DNA from: Purshia tridentata
Lineage: Eukaryota > Streptophyta > Magnoliopsida > Rosales > Rosaceae
NCBI GenBank assembly: GCA_003254885.1
Contig: QANT01007445.1
Coordinates: forward strand, 1-64,000
Length of the DNA: 64,000 nt
Reading direction: 5' to 3'
Position 1 is the stretch's first letter. Every line of letters starts with the position of its first letter. The translations under genes were made by a program, and so were the position numbers. Under the pieces are notes generated by a model. The model did not search any database, had not been told where the DNA came from, and saw only the letters and a program-made list of their open reading frames with translations. Below, in pieces: positions 36,987-46,830 of the stretch.

Positions 36987-39119
36987 CTGTAGACAAGGAT
37001 AGCGTTAAATTTTAAGGACCTGATGTTCATACTTTAGGGTCCACAGGATGTGTGAATTTTCATGCACAGATATCAGAATGTATAAATCCATATGAAATTT
37101 GGCCATAGTTTTTCCTCAAGTTTGATTAATAGATTCATTTTAGGAGTGTTTAGCTGTTCATATTTACATTACTTTTGTTTCTTTTCTCTTGGGGCAGAGT
37201 GCAGACTCCTATATAATGGTCTACTGGATTGGAAAATTGTTCTTCACCATGATTTGAAAACCTGAAAATAAAATAATATTTCCAAATTCTTTCTTTACAA
37301 TCTTATAATGAATTGGACCGCGACCAAAAAAAAAAAAATGAATCTACCTTGTTAAATAAATATAATGGCCATGAGATGGGTTTGATGTATATTGGCTTTC
37401 ACTCCATGTATGTTTATTCTAGTATTGTCCTATTCATTCATACACATATTATATAATATATACCATAGAAAAATAGCCTCTGCGTCATAATGAAACATCA
37501 TCAAGTATTAAGAATTCATTGGACTCGTTCTGCTTTCACGGCCATGGGGGATAAGCTCACCTTTACTGAAGAATAAGTCATAACTGTTTGAGAAACAAAC
37601 AAATTAAAATATAATTGTGATGTAACAATATGCTCCTTTGAATTGTATTATTCTAGAAGCCACCCAAAATTTATTTTTCTTCATCAACAAACTGCCCGAC
37701 CCACCCAGTACCCACTTGTAATATTGCACAGGGGAATCTGCCAATTCACATTTCACACTGTGTTTTGCACTCCCACCACTGGGCACTGGACCCCGGTCAA
37801 CCACGTGTGCACGCCCAGAACCATGGGAGCCCAATGCCTCTAGCCTCGTCTTGTGAATCAGGCCATTCTCTAAGCCCTTATTAAGGAAGACTCTTCACAT
37901 GTTTTTTGTTTTCTTATTGAATAAGCCATTTCGAACTGGAATGTTTGGATAAATACTTTCCGCAAAAATAGAATAATATTTATACCTTAATATTTTAATA
38001 TATAGAAATTTCATTCAAAAGAAAATAAATAAGTAAATGTCTTCTCATGAACTCAATTAAAATAAGTAAACTGTTTTTTTATTTAGGGAGAAGAATTGAC
38101 TGGCCATTCTACGCTCTTCAACTTTAATTATTCTAAACTAAACTGCTCAAAATAATTTTTAATTAATGACCAAATTAAACCCAAAAAAAAAGGGTCAAAT
38201 AACAGATACTTCTAGACGCATTCACAACTCTGCAACTCATACACTACCAGCTCCCAGTCCTCTTAGTCGTGGCTCTTGTTTGCTTGAACTAAATTGGTAG
38301 TTTTGTTAGTTTCGGCACGTGGGCAGGCGAAGGTGAAAATTATATGTCAAACTAATCTTATTGTAAAGAGTCAAAGACTTATTTGATGATTGTGAGAAGA
38401 ATGATTTTCAAATTAAAATTTTTAACTAACAGTTTAACTATTACATTTACAAGAGCTCCATTTTTACAACTATTCACCTAAGACATTAGGAGTAATCATT
38501 AATACCAGAGGAATTATACTTTGGTATACAAATTAAAATAATTCGTAATATGATATTAAAATGTAGAGTATAAAGTACATTTAGAGATTCATTGTTAGTT
38601 GTTACCCCAGCACAAAAATAATTTTGGGTCACCACTATTTGTTTGTATGTACGGAAGAGTCCTATTCAAGTCAGAATTGGAGCATTAGACCATGGGAAAC
38701 ATTGGATTTACTAATCAATTCAGACATAGGAATAAAAGATAGCATTATATTATAGTATTATACCATAGTTTGGAGTTATCAATCAATTAAAGTATAAGAA
38801 TAGCTGATCAAACATATTAATTATTCAATTATTGGAAGATTATCCTTTGGCTGGTCAAACAGACAATATTGACCAAATACACAACAAAAAACTCACTGGT
38901 TCTCATTCCCAGAAGTAATTACTTCAAGACCAAGCCCTCCATGCCACACCCATTTTGACATTTTGACTTTCAAACCCAATTCTTCTCCTATATAAACCCC
39001 TCTCTCACTTCCTCTCTTCACACCACCTCTCTCAAACTCTTCCTCTCTTAATTTCAAGCTATAATTTCTACAGACTGCAAAAGCATCCTTGTTTGTTCGC
39101 AGAGTAGAGTAAAATTAAT
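36987..39119. other. Intergenic region between LPP2-like gene and small orphan gene
   Basis: About 2.1 kb without a recognisable gene. The left part is LPP2 3' UTR. The rest is AT-rich with short A tracts; the right end is a compact promoter with a TATA box at 38989-38996. No repeats of note were seen. Confidence 0.55.
38989..38996 (+). promoter_or_regulatory. TATA box of the small orphan gene
   Basis: TATATAAA followed by ACCCCTCTCTCACTTCC, a typical plant TATA box with a pyrimidine-rich start region, placed about 125 bp before the ATG at 39120. Transcription would begin near 39020. This supports the downstream short single-exon gene as real. Confidence 0.65.
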
Positions 39120-39530
39120 ATGGAGATTGCTCCGAGCACATACTACAACAACTTGAAGAGGTACTGGAGGAGAAGAAAGTACCAAAGGCTGAATGTTGAG
39201 AAGAAGAAGCTGAGGGTCACAAGGCTTGGAGGAGGGCCTAATGGGACTAGTCCTCGACGGTTCTGGAAGATTCGAACCATGAGAAAGCTGAAGCTGAGAT
39301 TTCTTACCCCAATAAAGCTTTTGACAAAGTTCCATGAGGCATATGTTGACATGATGATTCGGGTGGCGGGTAACGTTGCCAGTATTGGAGGGTTTTCAGG
39401 GAAGAAGGTGGCAAAAGCACAAGATCAGATGTCCATAGCTTCTTGTGGTGAGGAAGTTGACAGCAGATTGGTTTTGGAGATATACAAGAGGTTGGCAGCT
39501 TCTCGCCAATTAGCTGCCTATTCAAATTAA
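39120..39530 (+). CDS. Small basic plant protein of unknown function (136 aa)
   Basis: One intronless frame from ATG 39120 to TAA, behind a clear TATA box and CT-rich leader. The N-terminal half is strongly basic (NNLKRYWRRRKYQRL, EKKKLRVTRL, RRFWKIRTMRKLKLR), then an amphipathic stretch (LLTKFHEAYVDMMIRVAGNV), and a C-terminal helix-like EIYKRLAASRQLAAY. There is no signal peptide or clear membrane segment. The basic part could direct it to the nucleus or to membranes or nucleic acid. I recognise the style of a short plant-specific family (FHEAYVDMM... core) but cannot name a function. It sits between the LPP and BAT1 genes, where Arabidopsis also has a small unknown gene as I recall, so it may be part of the conserved block. 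Confidence 0.75.
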   Translation: MEIAPSTYYNNLKRYWRRRKYQRLNVEKKKLRVTRLGGGPNGTSPRRFWKIRTMRKLKLRFLTPIKLLTKFHEAYVDMMIRVAGNVASIGGFSGKKVAKAQDQMSIASCGEEVDSRLVLEIYKRLAASRQLAAYSN

Positions 39531-40896
39531 TGTCATGTGTGATAGATGCTTTCATTTTCAGTACTTTATTTCATATTTACTTCATTTTTTTTCCCCTTTG
39601 TTTCTTAATTTCTCTACAGAAAGTGAGCTATTGATGAAGTAGTTAGTAGCTCACATGCATGTTGTAACTAAGAATTCAGTTTGGAATTGTATAAATTTTG
39701 TACCCATGAAATCATTTCAAGTAAAGTGACTGAAATTTTCTTACCCTCTTTTTTTTTTTTTTTTTTTTTTTTTTNTTTTTTTTTTTTTAATGTTTTTGGA
39801 ATTTATGCTAGGGGATTAATTTGGTATTAACGTCAATAATAAAGATATGTTGATATTTGGATGAAAAGACGTAGAGAATAAAAACCATAATTATGTTTTC
39901 AAAGTACAAAAGGGCAAGTTGTAGAGCTGTTATCGATCTTTCATCTCACAATCTATCAAGTGACAATTAACCTCATAGTGCCAGAAACTTGGATATATTA
40001 TCAAAAAGCAACAGAATGGTTTTTGTAATAATTAACCCTCCTATATATAAAACTCTGCAACCCATTTTGAAGAGAATTTTTACTCTTGCAGTTGCTTAAA
40101 CAATGAGAGTACTTAATTTCTTTAACTGTGCGTTTTGAGTCATACAACATGTACATGGGTCATTGTGCATTTCTGTTTTCAGACCATAATTATTGACTTT
40201 GCATATTAGCATACCCTAGTTGAAAATGTGCATTGTATTTGACTATTTCTCTACCTTTTTTTTTTTTTTTGTAAGAATTTCTCTACCAACTTTGGCACAG
40301 AGGGAATGCGGTTGAGTGACTGATTGAGACAGCAGGGCCAATCTGAAACTATACATTGATGATTGAACTCATGCACTTTATAGAATGAAAAATAGTACTT
40401 TAAGTGGTATATATGAAAATTGAAAACTATTCACCTACCTTGTAATATATCATATATGTAGGAAGTAATTAATGGTACTTTGTGAAATAAAAAGAAGAAA
40501 AAGAAAAGGCAAAAAAGAAAGCAAACCCAACTAACAATTTATACAGAGAAGACCAAAGAAAAGCAGGTACCTACGTGCTTCATACAAATCAATCTATCAC
40601 TCTATGACTGACTCCTTAACGAAATTAAAGACAAACCCAACAATTTATGGCAGCAACTCACATGTCTTTTGGTGAGTTGGTCCCTTTCTGATGTGCCTTT
40701 AATTTGCACTTTAATTACCATACCAAATTATTGATAATAATTGCTTTATGCCATTAGTGTTTTGACTGTTAGCTATACTGATTTTTATGAATTATGATCT
40801 TAACAGAGCTTCACTTTCAAAGAGTGTTCTAGCTGTTTGTTGAGTTTGAGGCAAATTCACCCAAAAAACCAAAAAACAGAAAAAGCAACAAGGATT
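39531..40896. other. Intergenic region with long poly-T tract
   Basis: A poly-T run of about 40 bp at 39749-39789 contains an N at 39775, so its length is uncertain. The remainder is AT-rich with no recognisable gene. The right end is the presumed leader of the truncated permease copy. Confidence 0.55.
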
Positions 40897-42026
40897 ATGG
40901 AAGAAGACGAAGAAGGCCCCTATCACCTTCTCCAAGACGGAGACGCCATTTGTTCTGATGATCATACTCGCTTAAAACAGCTCGGCTACAAGCAAGAACT
41001 TAGTCGTAAACTCTCGTATGAACCCTATCCTTTTTCATTTTAATTTTATTTGATTTTGCTGTATTTATTTATGCAAGAACATCTTTGATCTTTCTGGGTT
41101 AGTCAAACACTACTTTTCATTGCCTGTAGATGAATATCTTTTTTCACAGCTTTAGACTTTTTGGTCTTTTTTGCTGAGGAAAGAAAATTACAGAGCAAAG
41201 CCCCAGCAAACCCAACTTTTGGTCTTTGAATATCACTTCTCATTCTGAATTAAATTAGACAGTAATTAACTTGAGCACAGTATGATGATTGCCAATAAAA
41301 TATAGAAAATTGCATCAGATAATATATTTTGGAGTCTTGAACCAAGGGAGTCTTGTAATGGGTTGTCAATGTCATAGACTCAGAGACAAAGTTTTTTGTC
41401 GGTCCTTTCATTTTGTATAAATTTTTGATAGATCCATTTTTATTAATTTATATATTTTGGAGTCTTGTAATGAAAAATATTTGATTTAAGCTGATCATTT
41501 TGAGTAGTTTAGACATTAAACATTGCTTGGGGTGTCATCATTCATGCATTCTCTATATAATTGTCATATATTTTCTGGCCGTTGTTCTTGAATTCATTGA
41601 TTGAAAATGTGACATTAGAGAATGACTTTGAAACACAAAACTAAAGAATAGGCGAATAGCACAACGTCACTCTCATAATTCTTGGTCAAAAATATTCTAG
41701 AAAACAGAACACTAATAATGGAGGCTGATATACTGATACTGTGTTGTGAACTTGTGTGTGCGTAGGGCATTAGCAAACTTCTCTGTGACTTTCTCCATCA
41801 TATCAGTACTCACTGGACTCAACACAGCATTCGATATCGGGATCACATATGGTGGGCCCGTAACCATGGTGTATGGGTGGCCTATAGTGGGCCTGCTCAC
41901 ACTCCTAGTGGGCCTATCAATGGCTGAGATTTGTTCTGCATATCCAACTTCAGGTGGGCTCTACTTCTGGAGCGCCAAACTCTGCGGCAATCGATGGGGC
42001 CCTTTGGCTTCTTGGCTTACTGGTTG
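40897..42026 (+). pseudogene. Truncated BAT1-type amino acid permease, exons 1-2 only
   Basis: Exon 1 (40897-41015) encodes MEEDEEGPYHLLQDGDAICS... ending LKQLGYKQELSRKLS. Exon 2 (41766-42026) encodes the first membrane segments, from ALANFSVTFSIISVLTG to GPLASWLTGW. Both are open, with consensus splice sites in the same phases as the complete gene at 43325. The next exon would be the 19-nt microexon and the C-terminal six exons, but none is present before the next gene starts. Exon 2 is only about 64% identical in protein to the complete copy, so the duplication is old, while the open frames suggest the loss of the 3' part is more recent or that the stub is still under some constraint. About 127 of roughly 518 residues remain, too few to make a transporter. 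Confidence 0.8.
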
Positions 42027-43324
42027 GTATGTTTTATTTCATTCGTTATATGTGGATTCTTTGGCCCAAAAAATATAAACCTAATAAAAGACTATTTATA
42101 TCAAGTGGTCTTAACAATTCGTGAGCCCAACTATTCAGCACCCGTTGGTCCAGGACCAATTGTGATTTGTTGAGTCGTATGGGGACCTCATTCAAGAGCA
42201 TACATATAATGTGATTGAATTGTACATACAAATGTCGTGTGGTGGTGGATTTTAACATCAACATTTATGTTAATTGTGTATGTTGTGAATGTGTTAGGGA
42301 TTTCAAATTTGTTATTTAAATTTGAATCTTAAATAATGTGTCAGTGTTTTATTAATTCCTATAGCATTTATTTCATAACAACTAAAACACTAACGTATGT
42401 AATGACAAAACTTTTACAACCTAATTTAAGATACAAATATAGCATCCTAACGTTATCTATAAGCTGTCATTCCATGTAGAGTTAACATCGGTTCTTATTG
42501 TTGAATGGAGAAGAGTTCAAAACGTGGGCTTTTCCATGGAAAATTATATGTTTTCCCCCTCTTTTTCTTGTTTAATTTGGTTTTGCGTGTTTTGTCTCTT
42601 CTTTGACAAGTAATTAAACTGCTTTTCTTTTTAAAGTGTTATTCAGCTATTTATATTACTGTGTTTCTTTCTGGTAATTTTGAGTTGAATCATAATCTGT
42701 AATAAACTAGTGGTACGTTAACGTGCAGTTTAAACCTTCAACTTTGAAGCACAATTATTAAATAATTATACTATTAATTATGTCATGCATCCCGCTCTCT
42801 AAGACGGTTAGACCAAAGAGTGGGGTGTCCACATATCAAAATCGCGAATCTGAATCCAAGATTGTCAACCCCTTGAAAGATTCTAGTTCATATCTGTAAG
42901 CTGAAATGTAACGCATCAGAAGGCCAATCCCAACCATGAACAATTTATTTAACAGAAAATTAAATTATATTAATATTAATTTTACGTAGTAACCATCTAT
43001 ATCATCTTCTTCTCCGCGCGTCAAGGCTCATCGTTTACTGGCTGCTCAGTTTGACCCACATGTCTCCGAAAGCTCTTTTCTATTCCCATATGGCATACGT
43101 CACTCAATCTGACATTTCTTGAGATTTGTATAGCTGTGCTGGCACTTGCAGACAGACAGAGACCCACCCAAAACGCTCAAGTTTAAGCAGTCTCAAGAGC
43201 TGAGGTTTTTGATTGGTTTAATATTAATTAGCCAAACCCAGTTCTTCTCGGTCTCTCTTTCTCTCTCTCACATTTTTTTTCTTTGTCTATTTGCGCCAAG
43301 AAATTGGTGTCTGGCGCTGACAAA
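42027..43324. other. Intergenic region between truncated and complete permease genes
   Basis: No remains of permease exons 3-8 were found here on either strand. Sequence is AT-rich. The right end (43240-43270) is CT-rich leader of the complete permease gene. No repeat boundary that would explain the truncation was seen. Confidence 0.55.
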
Positions 43325-46292
43325 ATGGCACTGCCATCTCATGCAGCCCCAAACGGCAGCGCTTCACGGGATTCCGGCCATGCCCGTCTCCACGAACTTG
43401 GCTACAAACAAGAGCTCAAGCGTGACCTCTCGTAATTTTCCCAAATACACATTTTCTTGTTTTTTGGTTTTTGAGGAGACTTTTCATTTTTGTTTGAGGT
43501 TTTTTGGTTTATGGGTCTCGTTGGAATTGCAGGGTGCTTTCGAATTTTGCTTTTTCATTTTCAGTCATATCGGTGCTCACCGGTATAACCACTCTTTACA
43601 ACACTGGGCTCACTTTTGGTGGCCCAGTTTCTATTGTTTACGGGTGGTTTATAGCTGGTTCTTTCACCATGTTTGTTGGGTTGTCCATGGCTGAGATTTG
43701 TTCTTCCTACCCAACTTCTGGTGGTCTATACTACTGGAGTGCTATGCTTGCTGGCCCATCGTGGGCATCCTTTGCTTCTTGGCTCACTGGCTGGTAATTT
43801 ATCTTGCTTTGTCTTGCTTCTTCGTAATCCAAAGTTCTCATTTTTAAGTTTCCTCTCCGGTTCTTTTTTCTTTCTTTTCGCTTTTGTTACAACTTTTTTA
43901 CGGTAGTTTCCTCTCATTTCATTTCCATTAATTCATTCTTGCTAATCACTTTGATTACTGACAAATTTTACTCATTTAGAGTTTGATTGCTTTAAAAAGG
44001 ACCAAAATTTTGGAGTTTAATTGGGATCATGGGATCTGCAGTGCCTATAGCCGATCTTTACAGCTCCTGTGCATAAGCTTTCATACTATGTGTCCCTTGT
44101 TTAAGTATTCTTACAAGTTTAATCTTTCATTTGTCGTAAATTCTCAATTGTAAGGTATTAGACTCGATCACAGTATTTATTGGTGATATTGTTACCTTGT
44201 TATTCCCAGCCTAGTACTGAAATGTATATTGCCTGCAATTTTAATTGTAAGATAGTTCCAAGTTTGTCTGCCATACTGTTTTCTGATGACAGTAAAATGA
44301 TCTTACTTTTTGCAGGTTCAACGTAGTTGGTCAGGTACTTACAAAAATTCTTAGGTTCTGGAGCTTAAAATCCTTCAATATACATTGTGAGGTCAAGTTT
44401 GTTATGGATGTGATATAATCCATTATAAGCTCTTACTTGATTGCTACCTTATCATTGTAGTGGGCAGTCACAACGAGTGTAGATTTCTCACTTGCACAGC
44501 TGATTAAGGTGATCATTCTCCTTAGCACAGGTGGAAAAAATGGTGGTGGCTATGAGGCTTCTAAATATGTAGTTATTGGTTTCCATGGAGGAATTTTGCT
44601 TCTACATGCTACCATAAACAGTCTGCCCATCTCGTATTTATCTTTCTTTGGACAGCTGGCTGCTGCATGGAATGTTGTAGGTATGAGGAATTTTAATCCC
44701 TTTTCCCTTTTCTAGTTTTCAATTTTATTGCTTGATGCCATCTATATCTTACTTTTCTCATAGCTATTGGAATATATAGGTGTTTTTGTCCTTATGATTC
44801 TCGTTCCCACTGTTGCAACGGAGAGGGCTAGTGCCAAGTTTGTATTCACTCACTTCAACACTGATAATGGGGAGGGAATCGGGAACAAATTTTACATTTT
44901 TGTTCTGGGACTTTTGATGAGTCAATATACCTTAACTGGGTATGATGCATCTGCTCATATGGTAAGTTGATATTTTCATTCTTTTCAAATTAATTCACTT
45001 CCTTGAGAAGCTATCCCAACTTGTCAGGTAAACATCAACACTTCAGTGAGGTTGAAGCCTAGATCTGAATAAGGTGCATCCTATTTTTGGAAGAACAGAA
45101 TTATGGAAATGTCAAATGCTATGTCATCTTTTCATGTATGAAGTTGTATCATATTAACAACTTAAATTATATCATACTTGCATCATAACTAGTTTATTCA
45201 TATTGTAGTGATATGATATCCAAATCAACTACAAGATATTCCTGAACTTATATAATGTTTAGCTCTTCTGTATGTCTGATTATGGCTCAATGCTTGGTCA
45301 TATAATTGGAGATAAATCATTGTGTTCACTTCAACTTCTGTTTCTAGACAGAGGAAACCAAGAGTGCTGATATAAACGGACCAAAAGGAATAATTAGTTC
45401 CATCGGGATATCTATTATTGTTGGATGGGGTTATATACTCGGCATCACCTTTGCGGTTACCAACATCCCATACCTTTTGGATGCGAATAATGATGCTGGT
45501 GGTTATGCCATTGCAGAAGTATTTTACCTAACATTCAAGGGTAGATATGGTAGTGGAGTTGGTGGAATTATATGCTTGGGAGTGGTTTCTGTTGCCATAT
45601 TTTTCTGTGGTATGAGTTCAGTTACTAGCAACTCCAGGTAAGCAAGTCTGTTTTATTTGTCCCATATAACAAGAACCAATAGGGTAGATTTAATCTCTTA
45701 GCTGCTCACAGCGCTTAAATTTCTTCTCAGGATGGCTTATGCATTCTCTAGAGATGGAGCCATGCCATTTTCATCTTTTTGGCATAAAGTGAACAATCAT
45801 GAAGTCCCAATAAACGCAGTTTGGCTTTCAGCTTTTGTATCATTTTGCATGGCACTGACTGTAAGCATATCACTTGCAATAAATTTTCTCTTTTTTTTTT
45901 TCTGCAACTGCTAACCATATACTTGTTTGTTTCAATCTTTGCAGTCTCTTGGAAGCATTGTGGCCTTTAATGCCATGGTATCTATAGCAACCATTGGACT
46001 TTACATTGCTTATGCCCTACCCATCTTCTTTAGGGTGACCTTGGCACGCAAGTCCTTTGTCCCAGGACCTTTCAACTTGGGTCGCTATGGAGTCCTTGTT
46101 GGTTGGATCTCAGTTCTTTGGGTAGCAATCATCTCGGTCCTCTTCTCATTGCCTGTGGCCTATCCAGTTACCAACGAGACACTTAACTATACTCCTGTTG
46201 CAGTTGGTGGTTTGCTAATTATTACAGTTTCTTCTTGGATCTTGAGTGCTCGGCACTGGTTTAGAGGCCCAATAACCAACATAGATGCATGA
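43325..46292 (+). CDS. BAT1: Bidirectional amino acid transporter, BAT1/GABA-permease type (APC superfamily)
   Basis: Eight exons: 43325-43431, 43533-43793, 44316-44334, 44461-44680, 44780-44961, 45348-45637, 45731-45860, 45945-46292. They give 518 residues (Arabidopsis BAT1 about 516). Exon 3 is a 19-nt microexon coding WFNVVGQ across its borders. The APC-family signatures are clear: GGPVSIVYGW, GLSMAEICSSYPTSGGLYYW, TGYDASAHM followed by TEETKSADINGPKG, and SRDGAMPFSSFW. About 12 membrane segments are expected. BAT1 moves Ala, Arg, Glu and Lys in both directions, and GABA-permease activity has been reported for this locus in mitochondria. The exon 5 acceptor at 44779 was chosen because the earlier AG breaks the GVFVLMILVPTV frame. 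All residues of the conserved blocks are in place. Confidence 0.93.
44316..44334 (+). other. 19-nt microexon of the BAT1-like gene
   Basis: Flanked by tttttgcag and gtactt, 19 bases complete a Trp codon and add FNVVGQ. Without it the reading frame from exon 2 into exon 4 would break, because exon 2 ends in phase 2 and exon 4 starts in phase 0. It is easily missed by gene predictors. Confidence 0.85.
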
Positions 46293-46830
46293 ACATGTGT
46301 ATATTCAGTGATTTTCATTCTTTATAAGCATTTATAGAATAATATTATTTGTTTCTAAGCAAAGCAACTCATGTAGTTTACATTTTTTTATCAAAAGCCG
46401 ATTACTTAATTTGTACAAATTATCCAATGTTGTAAGGTAATTTCCAGATTATAACGATGGAGTCTCATCTCATAGCATTCATAGAGCTCTGTAGGAGATT
46501 ACATATAAAACAATATCCAATTGATTTGGGAGTTCTGTCGAGATCTATATTTTAAGTATAGTCGACTTTCAGCAAATGCTAATCATAGGTTCATAATCAC
46601 TATGGTAATAAATTCACAAATGGAAGACGGCTCAAGAATCAAATGATTGAAGACATTATTAACTTATACTGGCTATATGAATGTAGTGTGATAATAATTC
46701 ACAAAAGTTTTGAAATGCAAAACAGTTTTGTTCTTTTCCCTAACACTTCTGTAATGGCAAAAGTCTACTTCGAAGAAAGAAATTGATCTCTATTCCCTAT
46801 AACCATCCACCTGCAGCTGGAACTCATAAA
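46293..46830. other. Convergent intergenic region, BAT1-like to response regulator
   Basis: Short AT-rich stretch, probably made up of the two 3' untranslated regions. No other feature was seen. Confidence 0.6.

Noticed and set aside
39749-39789. Poly-T run with N as the tail of a reverse-transcribed insert
   Set aside because: No coding or element sequence lies next to it and no target duplication is visible; homopolymer noise is the simpler view.
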